Source: Egicoccus halophilus (lineage in GTDB: Bacteria; Actinomycetota; Nitriliruptoria; Nitriliruptorales; Nitriliruptoraceae). Taken from it: DNA of 64,000 nt. Location: contig NZ_CP036250.1 of the NCBI RefSeq assembly GCF_004300825.1, positions 2,232,001 to 2,296,000 of the forward strand, in the 5' to 3' direction. Of this stretch, positions 43,696 through 53,110 are shown one piece after another. The position numbers were made by a program, and so were the translations under genes. The notes beneath the pieces were generated by a model that worked only from the letters and a program-made list of their open reading frames with translations, was not told the DNA's origin and did no database searches. Positions within the stretch are counted from its first letter, which is position 1, and each line of letters starts with the position of its first letter.

Positions 43696-45393
43696 ATGGC
43701 TGCGCGAAATCGAAGACAACGCAGCGCGTCTGCTCGGGCGCACAGCGCGATGTACCGGGGTGCCGACCGGCGATCGTTGCTCGACGCCGGACCGCTTGGT
43801 GAGGGGCTCACCACCACACTGGTCCTCAGCAGCCTCGTGGCCGCGTCGCTGCTCGTCGCCGGCGTCTCCGTCGCGCTCCCCGCGCCGCACGTCGCGGACC
43901 CCCTGCACCACCAGTTGCGGATCGTCGCGCCGGTCCTCGGCCTGCTCTGCGCGCTGCTGTGTCACCTGCGCTGGCGTCTGGTCGGCGACGCCGCGGCGGT
44001 GTGGTTGTCGGCCACGCTGGTGGTCTGGAGTCTGGCCGTGGGAGCCGAGGCAACCGCGGCAGCCGCCGTGACGCCGCACCCGCTCGCGGTCTGGGCGCGG
44101 CCGACGGGCCTGCTCGTGGCGGTGGTCCTGGCCGTCCTCGGGCTCCGCTCCCCCGACATCGACGCCGGTCTGCGTCCGCGTCGGGTGCTGGGGCTGGCCG
44201 TCGGTGCGGTCGTCGCCGGCTCGTTCGCGGGGGCGTGGCTCGCCGGGAGCCTCGACCTGGCTCCGCCCGCGGTCGGCAGCGGCCTCGACCGTGCCTTGGC
44301 GCTCGGCAGCGTGCTGATCGGCGCCGGCCATCTGCGGCGGGGACGGGGTCTGGGGCGCCCGCTGCTGGCCTGGTTCGGGGTCGCACTGTTGCTGCTCGGG
44401 TATGCCCACCTGCTGGGTGTCGCGCCGGGCAATCCGGCGTGGCAGGACCTCGGGCGGCAGTTGTTGCAGCTCACGGCCGTGCTCGCCGCGATCGCCGGAG
44501 CAACGGTGGCGTTGCTGCACGCCTACCAGGCGCAGGGTGGGCGACTGCTGGAGGCCGAGGCGCAGCGCCTGGCCGCGCAGGACCGGGTCGAGGTCGACCA
44601 CGCAAGGCAGGCCGAGCGCGCCCACGAGGCGCGCAACGCGCTGGCCGCCATCCAGGGCGCCACGCATGCCCTGCAGGCCTACTCGGATCGGCTCGCCGAC
44701 GTTGACCGCGAGCAGCTCACGGACGCGGTGAACGCCGAGATCGCCCGCCTGCAGCAGCTGGTCTCGCCGTCGGCGCCCGAGGCGCCGCGCGGCCGCTTCC
44801 GCCTGTCCGAGGCCATCGCGGCGGTCGTCACCTGCGAGCGGTCGCTGGGTGCCTGGATCGAGGCCGACGTCGCCGACGACCTGGTCGCCATCGGCAGTCC
44901 GACCGACACTGCGGAGGTGGTGCAGAACCTGCTGCAGAACGCCCGTCGGTACGGTCGCGGACCGATCCGACTCTCGGCGCAGCTCGACGACGAGCACGTC
45001 GTCCTGCGGGTCCGCGACGAGGGTCCGGGCATCCACCCCGCCGAGCGGACACTCGTGTTCGAACGTGGCGGCCGGGGACGCAGCGGTGCCTGTCGTCCTG
45101 GCAGTGGGCTGGGTCTGTACCTGTCGACGCAGCTCATGCACGCCCAGGGCGGCACCCTCGCGCTCGAGGACTCGCCCCCCGGTTCCGGCGCCTGCTTCCG
45201 GCTGCGCTTCCCCGGCTTCCGCGAGGCGAGGGACGTCGTGTCCGCCGCGGGGGACGACGCGGCAGTGCCGTCGCCCGGCCCCGGGCGGATGTTCCTCGTC
45301 CCTGCCGCGCCTGCGGTCCCCGTGCCGTCCGAGGACACGGAGCGGTCCGCGCTCACCGCCGAGCCGCACCTCGACGGTCACCTCACCGGCTGA
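43696..45393 (+). CDS. Membrane sensor histidine kinase
   Basis: 565 residues. The N-terminal 290 residues hold about eight hydrophobic helices forming a membrane sensor, followed by a short coiled coil. His310 in RAHEARNALAAIQGATHALQAY is the likely phosphorylation site. The ATPase domain has the N box VVQNLLQNARRYG, G1 VRDEGPGIHP and G2 GSGLGLYLSTQLM. It stands beside the convergent tad operon. Its likely partner is the LuxR-type regulator at 53726, on the far side of the pilus genes. ATG 43696 is a choice among several in-frame starts (43681, 43750). Confidence 0.85.
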   Translation: MAARNRRQRSASARAHSAMYRGADRRSLLDAGPLGEGLTTTLVLSSLVAASLLVAGVSVALPAPHVADPLHHQLRIVAPVLGLLCALLCHLRWRLVGDAAAVWLSATLVVWSLAVGAEATAAAAVTPHPLAVWARPTGLLVAVVLAVLGLRSPDIDAGLRPRRVLGLAVGAVVAGSFAGAWLAGSLDLAPPAVGSGLDRALALGSVLIGAGHLRRGRGLGRPLLAWFGVALLLLGYAHLLGVAPGNPAWQDLGRQLLQLTAVLAAIAGATVALLHAYQAQGGRLLEAEAQRLAAQDRVEVDHARQAERAHEARNALAAIQGATHALQAYSDRLADVDREQLTDAVNAEIARLQQLVSPSAPEAPRGRFRLSEAIAAVVTCERSLGAWIEADVADDLVAIGSPTDTAEVVQNLLQNARRYGRGPIRLSAQLDDEHVVLRVRDEGPGIHPAERTLVFERGGRGRSGACRPGSGLGLYLSTQLMHAQGGTLALEDSPPGSGACFRLRFPGFREARDVVSAAGDDAAVPSPGPGRMFLVPAAPAVPVPSEDTERSALTAEPHLDGHLTG

Positions 45394-45411
45394 TCGGCGA
45401 CCTTCAGCGCC

Positions 45412-46329
45412 TCACAGCCCGGAGAACATGCGGGCCATCCGGAACGCCGCCGGGCCCAGGATGGCGATGAACAGGGTGGGCAGGATGAAGACGATCATCG
45501 GGAAGACGATCTTCACCGGGATCTTCATCGCGTGCTCCTCGGCGCGTTGCCGTCGCTTGGTCCGCTGTTCGGCAGCCTGCGTCCGCAGCACGTCCGCCAC
45601 CGGGATGCCGTAGCCCTCGGCCTGCACCACGGCGTTGACGAACCGGCGCAGTTCCTCGTGTTCGACCCGGGTCGCCAACGCCCGCATGGCCCGCGACCGC
45701 GGTGCGCCCATCTGCACCTCCTGCAGGGTCCGGACCAGTTCGTCCGCCAGCGGACCCGAGCCGTTCGCGGCAGCGCGCGCCATGGCGGCGTCGAAGCCCA
45801 GACCGGCCTCCACCGCGATCGTCATCTGGTCGAGCGTGTCGGGCAGCGCGTTGCCGATCTCCTCGCGGCGCTTCTCCGCCGCCGAGTGCAGCAGCAACTC
45901 CGGCAGGAAGAAGGCCAGCGCGGTCAGCCCCGCCCAGGCCAGGGCCCACACCAGGCTCGCGCGTGCGGCGAAGAAGAGCAGGCCGAGCCCGAAACCCGCG
46001 GCACCGCCCACGAACTTCGCCACGATGACGCGCTCGATCGGCCAGCCCTCGGGCCGACCGGCCAACATCAGCCGCCGTTCGAGCGACTCGAGCCAGGCGT
46101 ACGGCAGCAGCCGCCGACCGAGGTCGGCCGCCCGCGTGAGCAGCGGTCGCACGGCACGGTCGTGTGCCGAGCGCTGCAGTTGCGCCGCGCGCAGGTCGAC
46201 GGGACCGGCCCCGCCGGCGAGGACGGCACGGTCGATCGTGGGAGTGGCCCCCGCACCGCTCAGCGCCCACCACAGCAGGGGCAGGGACACGACGACGGCG
46301 ACGGCGGCGAGGACGACCAGAGCAGGCAT
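45412..46329 (-). CDS. tadC: Tad pilus platform protein TadC
   Basis: 305 residues with a T2SSF domain. It has an N-terminal helix, a cytoplasmic region, a central helix pair (FVGGAAGFGLGLLFFAARASLVWALAWAGLTALAFFLPELLL) and the conserved LPDTLDQMTIAVEAGLGFDAAM and ELRRFVNAVVQAEGYGIPVADVLRTQA. A final membrane helix ends the protein. With TadB it forms the inner-membrane base of the Flp pilus machine. It is the last gene of the tad operon and convergent with the kinase gene. Confidence 0.93.
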   Translation of the reverse strand: MPALVVLAAVAVVVSLPLLWWALSGAGATPTIDRAVLAGGAGPVDLRAAQLQRSAHDRAVRPLLTRAADLGRRLLPYAWLESLERRLMLAGRPEGWPIERVIVAKFVGGAAGFGLGLLFFAARASLVWALAWAGLTALAFFLPELLLHSAAEKRREEIGNALPDTLDQMTIAVEAGLGFDAAMARAAANGSGPLADELVRTLQEVQMGAPRSRAMRALATRVEHEELRRFVNAVVQAEGYGIPVADVLRTQAAEQRTKRRQRAEEHAMKIPVKIVFPMIVFILPTLFIAILGPAAFRMARMFSGL

Positions 46330-46363
46330 GGGTCAGGCTCCCGGAGCTTGTGAGGGGAACGGC

Positions 46364-48277
46364 CTAGAAACGGAACTTGACGAGCGCCCGCATCCACAGG
46401 GCGCCGATGGTGATCATGGTCAGGGCGATGCCGATGACCAGCCACCCCACGACACCCCCGGCGTACAGTTCCGACATGTAGCCGGGGTTGACGAGCGAGA
46501 GCAGCAGGCTGACCACGAACGGCAGGGCGATCAGCACGTAGGTCGACATCCGACCCTCGGCGCTGAGCGACTTCACCTGGCGGCGGATCTGGTTGCGTTC
46601 CCGGATCGTCTCCGCGACGGTGTCGAGGACGTTGGCGAGGTCGCCGCCCACCTCGCGGTTGATCGCGATGGCCTGGGCGACCCACGAGAAGTCCTGGCTC
46701 TGCATGCGTTCACCGAGGGCGTGCAACGCCTCGTTCATGTCGCGACCGAGCCGGGTCTCGACGACCAGCCGGTTGAACTCCTCGGCGGCCGGGCTCTCGG
46801 CCTCCCGCGCGACCGAGTCCACCGCCTGCATCAGGCTGTAGCCGGCCCGCAGACTGCCCGACAGCAACTGCAGGGTGTCGCCGAGCTGGTCACCGAACGC
46901 CGCCTGCCGCTTGGTCGCCTTCACGTTCAAGACCGCGCGGGCCCCGAGCCCGACCAGCACGCCGAGCAGCACCCCGAGTACGACGTTGGCCAGCAGGGTG
47001 CCCAGGATCGCGCCGGTGACGCCGAGCGAAACGGCGAGCACGAGGAACTCGCCGGGACGCAGGTTGACGCCTGCCCGCTCGAGCGCCTGGTTCAGACCCG
47101 AGCCGGCGTCGTGCCGCTGCAGCGACCGATCGGCGAACAGGGTGGCGCGGTTGGCGAGGTCGCCCAGGCCGCCGTGATCACCGCGCGCCCGATGTGCCGC
47201 ACCGGCGATCTGGGATCGCCGGAGACGCGGCAGGCCGACGATCACCCCGATGGTCGTCAGGGCGACGAACCAGGCGGCGAGACCGCCGTAAAGCACCGTC
47301 CGTCCGACACCGGCTTCGACGACGACGGTCGACACGGCGGATTCCGGCGCGGCGGCGGGCTCGGGCGCGGCGGGCAGGTCGAAGCTGCGCTCGGTGTCGA
47401 GTCGGGCCCCGTCGACCGCGACGCTCAGCGCCACGACGGTGGTGCCGTGGGCGGCGGAGTCGTAGGCGAGCGTGTAGCGGCTGGTGAGCTCACTCGCGAG
47501 CTCCTCGTACACGGCCGTGAGCGCCGCCGCGTCGTTCGCGGCCTTCAGCGCCCCGTCGGTCGCGTCGGTCATCGTGCGCAGCGCATCGTGGTCGCTGAAG
47601 GCGGTCCGGTACGCCACGCCGTGCAGCGTCACGCCGCGCTCGACGAGCAGGTCGCGGGTGGCGTCGAGCGTGCGGGCGCTGGCGTTGTCCTCGCCGTCGG
47701 TGAGCAGGACGATGGTCCGTGCGGCGTCCGGGTCGTCGCCGGGGAACAGCTCCGTCGCCGTGGCGACCGCGTCGTACATGGCGGTCGAGCCGCCGGCCTG
47801 CAGCTCCGCGATCGTCACCTGCTGTGCTTCGCGCGTGGCGTCGAAGTCGCTGACGACGGTGGCCTGGGTGTCGTAGGTGACCAGCGCCACCCGGGCGTCC
47901 GCGGGCAGTTGCTCGAGGAAGCTCGTCGCCGCGCCCTGTGCGGCCGTGAGCGGTTCGCCCGCCATGCTGCCGGTGACGTCGAGCAGCAACACCACCTCCA
48001 GGTCGGCGGTGCCCGCCAGATCGACCGAGATGATCTCGCGGTCCTCACCGGCCTCCGCGACGGCGAAGGCGTCCGCCGTGAGCACCTCGCCGCCGCCAGC
48101 CGGGACGGCCACCGTGAGCTCGACCAGCGGGTGGGCGGCCACATCCGCCGCCTCGATGCGCAGCTCGGCGTCGGTGCCCGCGGTCTCGCCCTGCTCGGCG
48201 GCCGACGCCGTCACCGGGAGGGCGATCACGCCGACGAGCAGGGCGATCGGCACGAGCCGCCAGCGGGCGGGCCTCAT
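46364..48277 (-). CDS. VWA-TadB fusion: secreted von Willebrand A domain joined to a Tad platform domain
   Basis: 637 residues. A Sec signal peptide ends near ASA. Residues about 90-270 are a VWA domain with MIDAS motif LDVTGSMAGEPL, a later GGSTAMYD and LLTDGEDNAS. A membrane helix (TVLYGGLAAWFVALTTIGVIVGL) joins it to a TadB T2SSF domain with LNQALERAGVNLRPGEFL, LQLLSGSLRAGYSLMQAVDSVA and AIAINREVGGDLANVLDTVA. The VWA part would lie outside the membrane and could sense or hold pilin, TadG-like protein or wall ligands. Start ATG 48277 overlaps the TadA stop (ATGA). Confidence 0.92.
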   Translation of the reverse strand: MRPARWRLVPIALLVGVIALPVTASAAEQGETAGTDAELRIEAADVAAHPLVELTVAVPAGGGEVLTADAFAVAEAGEDREIISVDLAGTADLEVVLLLDVTGSMAGEPLTAAQGAATSFLEQLPADARVALVTYDTQATVVSDFDATREAQQVTIAELQAGGSTAMYDAVATATELFPGDDPDAARTIVLLTDGEDNASARTLDATRDLLVERGVTLHGVAYRTAFSDHDALRTMTDATDGALKAANDAAALTAVYEELASELTSRYTLAYDSAAHGTTVVALSVAVDGARLDTERSFDLPAAPEPAAAPESAVSTVVVEAGVGRTVLYGGLAAWFVALTTIGVIVGLPRLRRSQIAGAAHRARGDHGGLGDLANRATLFADRSLQRHDAGSGLNQALERAGVNLRPGEFLVLAVSLGVTGAILGTLLANVVLGVLLGVLVGLGARAVLNVKATKRQAAFGDQLGDTLQLLSGSLRAGYSLMQAVDSVAREAESPAAEEFNRLVVETRLGRDMNEALHALGERMQSQDFSWVAQAIAINREVGGDLANVLDTVAETIRERNQIRRQVKSLSAEGRMSTYVLIALPFVVSLLLSLVNPGYMSELYAGGVVGWLVIGIALTMITIGALWMRALVKFRF

Positions 48278-49716
48278 GCCGACGGCCGAGCGTGTTGGCC
48301 GGCCAGAGCGTCGAGCGGGGCACCGAACACCGACGGCGGCACGACGATGCCGTACTGCTCGAGCCGCTCGGTGAAGCGCGGCCGGATGCCGGTCGGACGC
48401 TGGTGGCCGCGGAAGCGGCCGTCGGCGTCGATGCCGGCGGCATAGTCGAAGGTGAACACGTCCTGCAGCGTGACGACCTGCCCCTCCATGCCGTGCACCT
48501 CGGTGACGTGCGTGATGCGGCGGCTGCCGTCACGAAGGCGCGTCACCTGCACAATGAGATCGACCGCGGCCGCGACCTGCTCGCGGATGGCACGGACCGG
48601 CAGGTCCATGCCCGCCATCAGCACCATCGTCTCGAGTCGGGCGATGGCATCACGCGGGGTGTTGGCGTGCACGGTCGACAGCGAGCCGTCGTGACCGGTG
48701 TTCATCGCCTGGAGCATGTCCAGCGCCTCGCCGCCGCGGGTTTCACCGACGATGATCCGATCGGGGCGCATGCGCAGCGAGTTGCGTACCAGGTCGCGGA
48801 TGGCGATCTCACCGCGGCCCTCGAGGTTCGGCGGACGTGACTCCAACCGGACCACGTGGTCCTGGTGCAGCTGCAACTCGACCGCGTCCTCGATCGTGAC
48901 GATGCGCTCGTCCTCGGGGATGAACGACGACAGCACGTTGAGCAGCGTGGTCTTGCCGGTGCCCGTGCCGCCGGAGACCAGCACGTTGAGGCGACCGCGG
49001 ACGCACGCGTCGAGCAGTTGGGCGACCGACGGGGTCATGGTGCCGAAGCTGATGAGGTCGTCGACACCGAACGGGTCACGCGAGAACTTGCGGATGGTCA
49101 GCGAGGGTCCGTCGACCGCCAGCGGCGGCACGACCGCGTTGACGCGGGAGCCGTCGAGCAGACGGGCGTCCACCATCGGCGAGGACTCGTCGATGCGTCG
49201 CCCGACCTGCGAGACGATCCGCTCGATCACCCGGCGCAGATGTTCGTCGGAGACGAAGCGGGACGCGGTGCGCTCGAGCTTGCCGCCACGCTCGACGTAG
49301 ATCGCGTCGTCGCCGTTGACCATGATCTCGGTCACGGCGTCGTCGTCGAGGAACTTCTGCAGCGGCCCGTAGCCGAGGATGTCGTCGCTGATGTCCGCCG
49401 CGAGCCGGTGGCGCTCGGCGGGCGTCAACGGGATGCGCTCGCCGTCGACGACCTCGGCGAGCTCGGTGCGCACCGACGCCCGCAGCTCGTCCTCGCTCAG
49501 CGACGAGTCGTACAGCCGGGCGCCGAGACGGGCGAACAGCTGCACCTGGGCGCGCTGCTTGATCTGCGCGAGCGGGTCGACGACCTCGGTGACGACGGTC
49601 CTGGGCAGAGCCGGCGGCGGTGGCACCGCCGGCCGCGCGACCGCCGCGACCGTGGGCGGCGTTTCGGGCGCCGACGCGTGGTCGTCGAGTGCCTTCAGTC
49701 GCTGTCCGAGCTTCAT
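48274..49716 (-). CDS. tadA: Tad secretion ATPase TadA (CpaF)
   Basis: 480 residues. A Pro-rich N-terminus is followed by the CpaF core: DDILGYGPLQKFLDDDAVTEIMVNG, ERIVSQVGRRIDESSPMVDARL, Walker A GGTGTGKTT, Asp box VTIEDAVELQL and the Walker B region MRPDRIIVGETRGGE, then the His box GSLSTVHANT. It powers pilus assembly at the inner membrane. It is coupled by ATGA overlaps both to cpaE upstream and to the VWA-tadB gene downstream, so the three should be made in fixed ratio. Confidence 0.96.
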   Translation of the reverse strand: MKLGQRLKALDDHASAPETPPTVAAVARPAVPPPPALPRTVVTEVVDPLAQIKQRAQVQLFARLGARLYDSSLSEDELRASVRTELAEVVDGERIPLTPAERHRLAADISDDILGYGPLQKFLDDDAVTEIMVNGDDAIYVERGGKLERTASRFVSDEHLRRVIERIVSQVGRRIDESSPMVDARLLDGSRVNAVVPPLAVDGPSLTIRKFSRDPFGVDDLISFGTMTPSVAQLLDACVRGRLNVLVSGGTGTGKTTLLNVLSSFIPEDERIVTIEDAVELQLHQDHVVRLESRPPNLEGRGEIAIRDLVRNSLRMRPDRIIVGETRGGEALDMLQAMNTGHDGSLSTVHANTPRDAIARLETMVLMAGMDLPVRAIREQVAAAVDLIVQVTRLRDGSRRITHVTEVHGMEGQVVTLQDVFTFDYAAGIDADGRFRGHQRPTGIRPRFTERLEQYGIVVPPSVFGAPLDALAGQHARPSA

Positions 49717-50912
49717 CGGAACATCCTCCGTCGACGGCTGGGCTGAGCGTCGGCGACCGCCGTGTCGGCGGTGAACCGGTGGACCAGAGCCCCGAACTGC
49801 TTGGCCACCGGCGAGCGCGGCTCGGACTCGACGACCGGGGAGCCCTGGTTCACCGACAGCGGCACGAGGCGGGACGAGGGCACGGCGACATCGACCGGGA
49901 GACCGACGGTGGCCTCGACGTCCTTGATGTCGAGGCCGACCTTGGCATCGGCCCGGTTGATGACCAGGTGCCGTCGCTGGTGGGTCATGCCGAGCTGTTC
50001 CAGCGCGTCGATCTCCTTGCGCAGGCTGCGGACGCTCGGGACGTCCATGGCGCACACGAACACCAGGTCCGTGGAGATCTCGATGACGGACAGCGCGTGC
50101 TCGGTGATACCGGCACACGTGTCGACGACCACGTAGGGGAACTCGGACGCCAGCGTCTGCACCATGGCGCGAGCCCGTTCGGCGGTCACCTCTTCCCCCT
50201 CGGCAGGCGACTCGGGGCCACAGAGGCACCACAGGTCGCGCACGTGCGGGGTGAGGAACGACTTCAGTGCCAGCGCGTCGTCGCCGACCGGGGACCGGGC
50301 GGCGTCCACCAGCGAGTGCTGGGGCGTCAGCCGCAACGCCGTGGCGACGTCACCGAACTGCAGGTCGAGATCGACGATGGCCGTCGAGTCCGGCGCCTCC
50401 AGTGCGAGGCCGAGGGCGAGGTTGGTCGACACGGTCGTCTTGCCCGAGCCGCCCTTGGGCGACAGGACGGTGATGATGCGCCCGCCCGTGGCCTCCTCCT
50501 CGACACCGACGAGGTTGCGGCGTCGCCGTTCGGCCACCTCTAGGGCGCGCTCGAACGCGCCCCGCACGTCGGCGTCCAGTGCGTCGGGCGCGAGGACGTC
50601 GCGGATGCCGGAACGCAGCGCCTGTTCCCACAGTTCGGTGCTCGGCTCGCTGACGAGGAGCACGCTGATCTCGGGTCGTTCGAGCTCGAGCTGGCGGGCG
50701 GCCGCGAGTGCGTCGTCCACCGACAGGCCCGGCCCGAGCGCGACGACGTCGGGCCGGTCGTCGGCGAGTTGGTGCAGGAGCGAGCCGTCGACGGACGTCG
50801 CGTCGGCGTCCCAGCGGCGCAGATCACCGTTGAGCGTGCCGTCGAACGCCTGCCGCAGCCGCTGTTCGTAGCCCGGGTGGGGGGTGGCAAGGAAGATCCG
50901 CAGGTCAGTCAT
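49713..50912 (-). CDS. cpaE: CpaE/TadZ-family pilus localisation ATPase
   Basis: 399 residues. The N-terminal 130 residues form a receiver-like domain, with DVVALGPGLSVDDALAAARQLELERPEISVLLVSEP, that lacks a clear phosphorylatable site. The C-terminal domain is a MinD/ParA ATPase with Walker A SPKGGSGKTT, VDLDLQFGDVATAL and VVVDTCAGITEHAL. CpaE/TadZ proteins place the pilus machine in the cell. Start ATG 50912 overlaps the end of cpaB by 8 bases. Confidence 0.92.
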   Translation of the reverse strand: MTDLRIFLATPHPGYEQRLRQAFDGTLNGDLRRWDADATSVDGSLLHQLADDRPDVVALGPGLSVDDALAAARQLELERPEISVLLVSEPSTELWEQALRSGIRDVLAPDALDADVRGAFERALEVAERRRRNLVGVEEEATGGRIITVLSPKGGSGKTTVSTNLALGLALEAPDSTAIVDLDLQFGDVATALRLTPQHSLVDAARSPVGDDALALKSFLTPHVRDLWCLCGPESPAEGEEVTAERARAMVQTLASEFPYVVVDTCAGITEHALSVIEISTDLVFVCAMDVPSVRSLRKEIDALEQLGMTHQRRHLVINRADAKVGLDIKDVEATVGLPVDVAVPSSRLVPLSVNQGSPVVESEPRSPVAKQFGALVHRFTADTAVADAQPSRRRRMFR

Positions 50913-51711
50913 CGAAGATGTTCCTCGGGGTGCGAAGTCGGCCGTCGTCCTCGGAGGCGCCCTCGGACTCGGCCGAGAGCCAGATGGTTCCGTGCTCGGC
51001 CGCGAAGACGACGCGTTCTGCCTGCGGCGTGGCGACGGCGAGTGTCACGAGCAGGTTGCCGGTCGGGGCGAGCTCCGGACCGCTGGACGCCGTCCCTGCC
51101 TCGTCGGTCTCGGCGGCCGGCATGGAGGGGAGCTGCTCGACCTGGACGTTGGTCACCAGCAGCTTGTGCAGGATCAGCTTGGTGGTCTCGGCCAGGTGCT
51201 GGCGCAGGTCGTCGGACGACTCCGAGGCGATCTGCTCGTCGCTCCGCTCGTCCTCGAGGGAGAACGAGGCGAAGAGCCCGACCGTGTCCCCCGGTGTGAG
51301 TCGTCCCCCGACCGCCCGCTGTGGCTCCAGGGAGATCGTCACCTGCTGCATCCCGTCGGGGACCTGGACCTCGCTCTGTTCGGCGAGGGCGGTCGGCGTC
51401 AGGAAGCGCGAGCGCACCAGCTGTTCGCCGGCGACGAGGTCGACCGCCGCCACTTGGCCCTCGACGTCGGTGAGCTCGTCGATGCTGCCGTCCGCACGGA
51501 CCTTCAGCGGGACCCGCTCGAGCGCGACGAGGTCGGCGAGGTCCTCGGCGGCGGTCGCCTGGACGACGTCCTCGCGCAGGACCAGGACCTCGACCAGTTC
51601 CTCACCGGCCAGCGCGCGGTCCTCGGCTCCCCGGACGTAGGCGACCAGCAGCGTGGTCCCCATGGTGGCGAGCAGGACGGCGGCCACCACGCCCAACACC
51701 TTGCGCAACAT
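50905..51711 (-). CDS. cpaB: Pilus assembly protein CpaB (RcpC)
   Basis: 268 residues. An N-terminal membrane anchor (LGVVAAVLLATMGTTLLVAYV) is followed by an SAF-like beta-clip domain (VLVLREDVVQATAAEDL, VAAVDLVAGEQLVRSRFL) and the RcpC domain (VTISLEPQRAVGGRLTPGDTVGLFASF). In Gram-negatives it works with the secretin; no secretin is present here, as expected for a monoderm. ATG 51711 lies 12 bases after the TadG-like gene. Confidence 0.9.
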   Translation of the reverse strand: MLRKVLGVVAAVLLATMGTTLLVAYVRGAEDRALAGEELVEVLVLREDVVQATAAEDLADLVALERVPLKVRADGSIDELTDVEGQVAAVDLVAGEQLVRSRFLTPTALAEQSEVQVPDGMQQVTISLEPQRAVGGRLTPGDTVGLFASFSLEDERSDEQIASESSDDLRQHLAETTKLILHKLLVTNVQVEQLPSMPAAETDEAGTASSGPELAPTGNLLVTLAVATPQAERVVFAAEHGTIWLSAESEGASEDDGRLRTPRNIFDD

Positions 51712-51722
51712 CGATGGTTCTC

Positions 51723-52754
51723 CTAGTTGGTGAGCGAGATGACGGTGGCCCCGTAGCTGGGCACACTCGGCCCGGCGACGACGCCGTCGAGCGAGACGAA
51801 GTTCGTGAAGTAGCCGCGGAGACACGTGGCGGATCCCGGACAACTCCCGGACCAACTGACGACGCGTCCATGGGCGGGATTGCTCGGTGAGGGACCACCG
51901 TTGACGCTGTAGCCGAGGAGCCGGAAGGCGCCGAAACCGACGATCTGGTAGCTGCCGGTCGAGCCCTGGTTCTTGTACTCGCCGAAGATGGGTACGAGCA
52001 CCGTCTGGTTCGTCGTCACGATGTTGTGGAGCATCGCGTAGAGCTGGTTGACGCCACACGGACTGCTGCCGCCGATGTCCGGCGTGTTGCCGTTCGCGCC
52101 GGGCATCCAGTTGCCAACGTCCATGGTGGCCTGGCAGTTGCCGTCCGCACTGAGGAACCCGAAGCCTCCTGGCGGCGGATCACCGGCGCCGGGGTTGCTG
52201 CAGTCGATACCCGGCGTGACGTGCCCCGGTGGCACACCGATGCGCAGGATCTGGTCTGGGGGGCCGGAGGGCAGCACCGTGCCGTTGCTGGTCATGGTGT
52301 TCCAGGCATGCCCGCAGATGGCGAGCGGGATCGTGGTCCCACTGCCGATGTTCCCCCAGGTCACGCGTGCCGTCGCCGACGTGGCGTACCCATTGACACC
52401 GAGGACGCCGGCGAAGATCGACGGCAGCTGACCGGCGGCTGCCAGCGAGCCGGTTCGGGCGGTGACCTGGACGCTCGAGGACGTCGTCACGAAGTCCGAC
52501 GGACCGACGAAGGCGCCGCGCGGGTTGTTGTCGTTGGCGTACTGGCGGGCGGTCGCGTAGGCGGTGCCTCCGCTGCCGCTGGCGAGGTCCCGGGCCGCGG
52601 CGAGCGCGGCGGCGTCGGCGCCGTTCTGCAGTTGTCGGCGCTCCCAGTACAGGTTGCCCACGTCGAGCACGAGGGCGAGCATGCCGACGAGGACCACCAG
52701 GACGACGGCGGTCACGACGGCGATGGCGCCGTCCTCTTCCTTCAGCCGTTGCAT
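51723..52754 (-). CDS. TadG-like pseudopilin/surface protein
   Basis: 343 residues. The N-terminus EEDGAIAVVTAVVLVVLVGMLALVLDVGNLYWERRQLQNGADAAALAAARDLA is a typical TadG/TadE-like prepilin segment with a Gly before the hydrophobic core and the QNGADAAALA motif. The remaining 270 residues are an extracellular domain rich in Gly, Ser, Asn and Thr with several cysteines. It has no family I recognise. ATG 52754 overlaps the end of tadE by 13 bases. The domain may display a surface-binding function at the pilus base or tip. Confidence 0.88.
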   Translation of the reverse strand: MQRLKEEDGAIAVVTAVVLVVLVGMLALVLDVGNLYWERRQLQNGADAAALAAARDLASGSGGTAYATARQYANDNNPRGAFVGPSDFVTTSSSVQVTARTGSLAAAGQLPSIFAGVLGVNGYATSATARVTWGNIGSGTTIPLAICGHAWNTMTSNGTVLPSGPPDQILRIGVPPGHVTPGIDCSNPGAGDPPPGGFGFLSADGNCQATMDVGNWMPGANGNTPDIGGSSPCGVNQLYAMLHNIVTTNQTVLVPIFGEYKNQGSTGSYQIVGFGAFRLLGYSVNGGPSPSNPAHGRVVSWSGSCPGSATCLRGYFTNFVSLDGVVAGPSVPSYGATVISLTN

Positions 52755-53110
52755 CGCATCACCGCATCGCCGGTGACCGTCCGGGAGCCCGGGAGGATCA
52801 CGAAGGTGTAGGTGGACTGCAGCCGCACGCGGGCGCGACCGGCCGCGTTCGGGCACGCCGTCACGGTCGGGAAGGTCGGCGCCGACGTCGCGGGCGCGTT
52901 GAAGGCCGTGGTTGCGACGGTGACGGGGTTGCCGCTGCTGAGCGCGGCGGCCCGGACGCCCTCACGGGCGGCGTGCGTCGCGGTGATCTGCGCGTTGAAC
53001 GCGAAACCGAAGTCGACGATGCCGCCGATGATCAGGATCAGCACCGGCAGCAAGACGGCGAACTCGACCGCCGAGGAACCGCGTTCGCTACGGAACCGTC
53101 GCCCCTTCAC
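52742..53110 (-). CDS. tadE: TadE-like minor pilin
   Basis: 122 residues. RGSSAVEFAVLLPVLILIIGGIVDFGFAFNAQITATHAAREGVRAAAL is the TadE segment, with the invariant Glu after the cleavage site, followed by a short extracellular domain with two cysteines. GTG 53110 overlaps the stop of the upstream Flp pilin (GTGA). TadE is a minor pilin processed by the prepilin peptidase; no tadV/cpaA gene is in the window. Confidence 0.92.
   Translation of the reverse strand: MKGRRFRSERGSSAVEFAVLLPVLILIIGGIVDFGFAFNAQITATHAAREGVRAAALSSGNPVTVATTAFNAPATSAPTFPTVTACPNAAGRARVRLQSTYTFVILPGSRTVTGDAVMRCNG

Noticed and set aside
43333-45381. A 682-codon minus-strand frame antisense to the histidine kinase.
   Set aside because: It is a GC-driven shadow frame without recognisable domains; the plus-strand kinase motifs are unambiguous.
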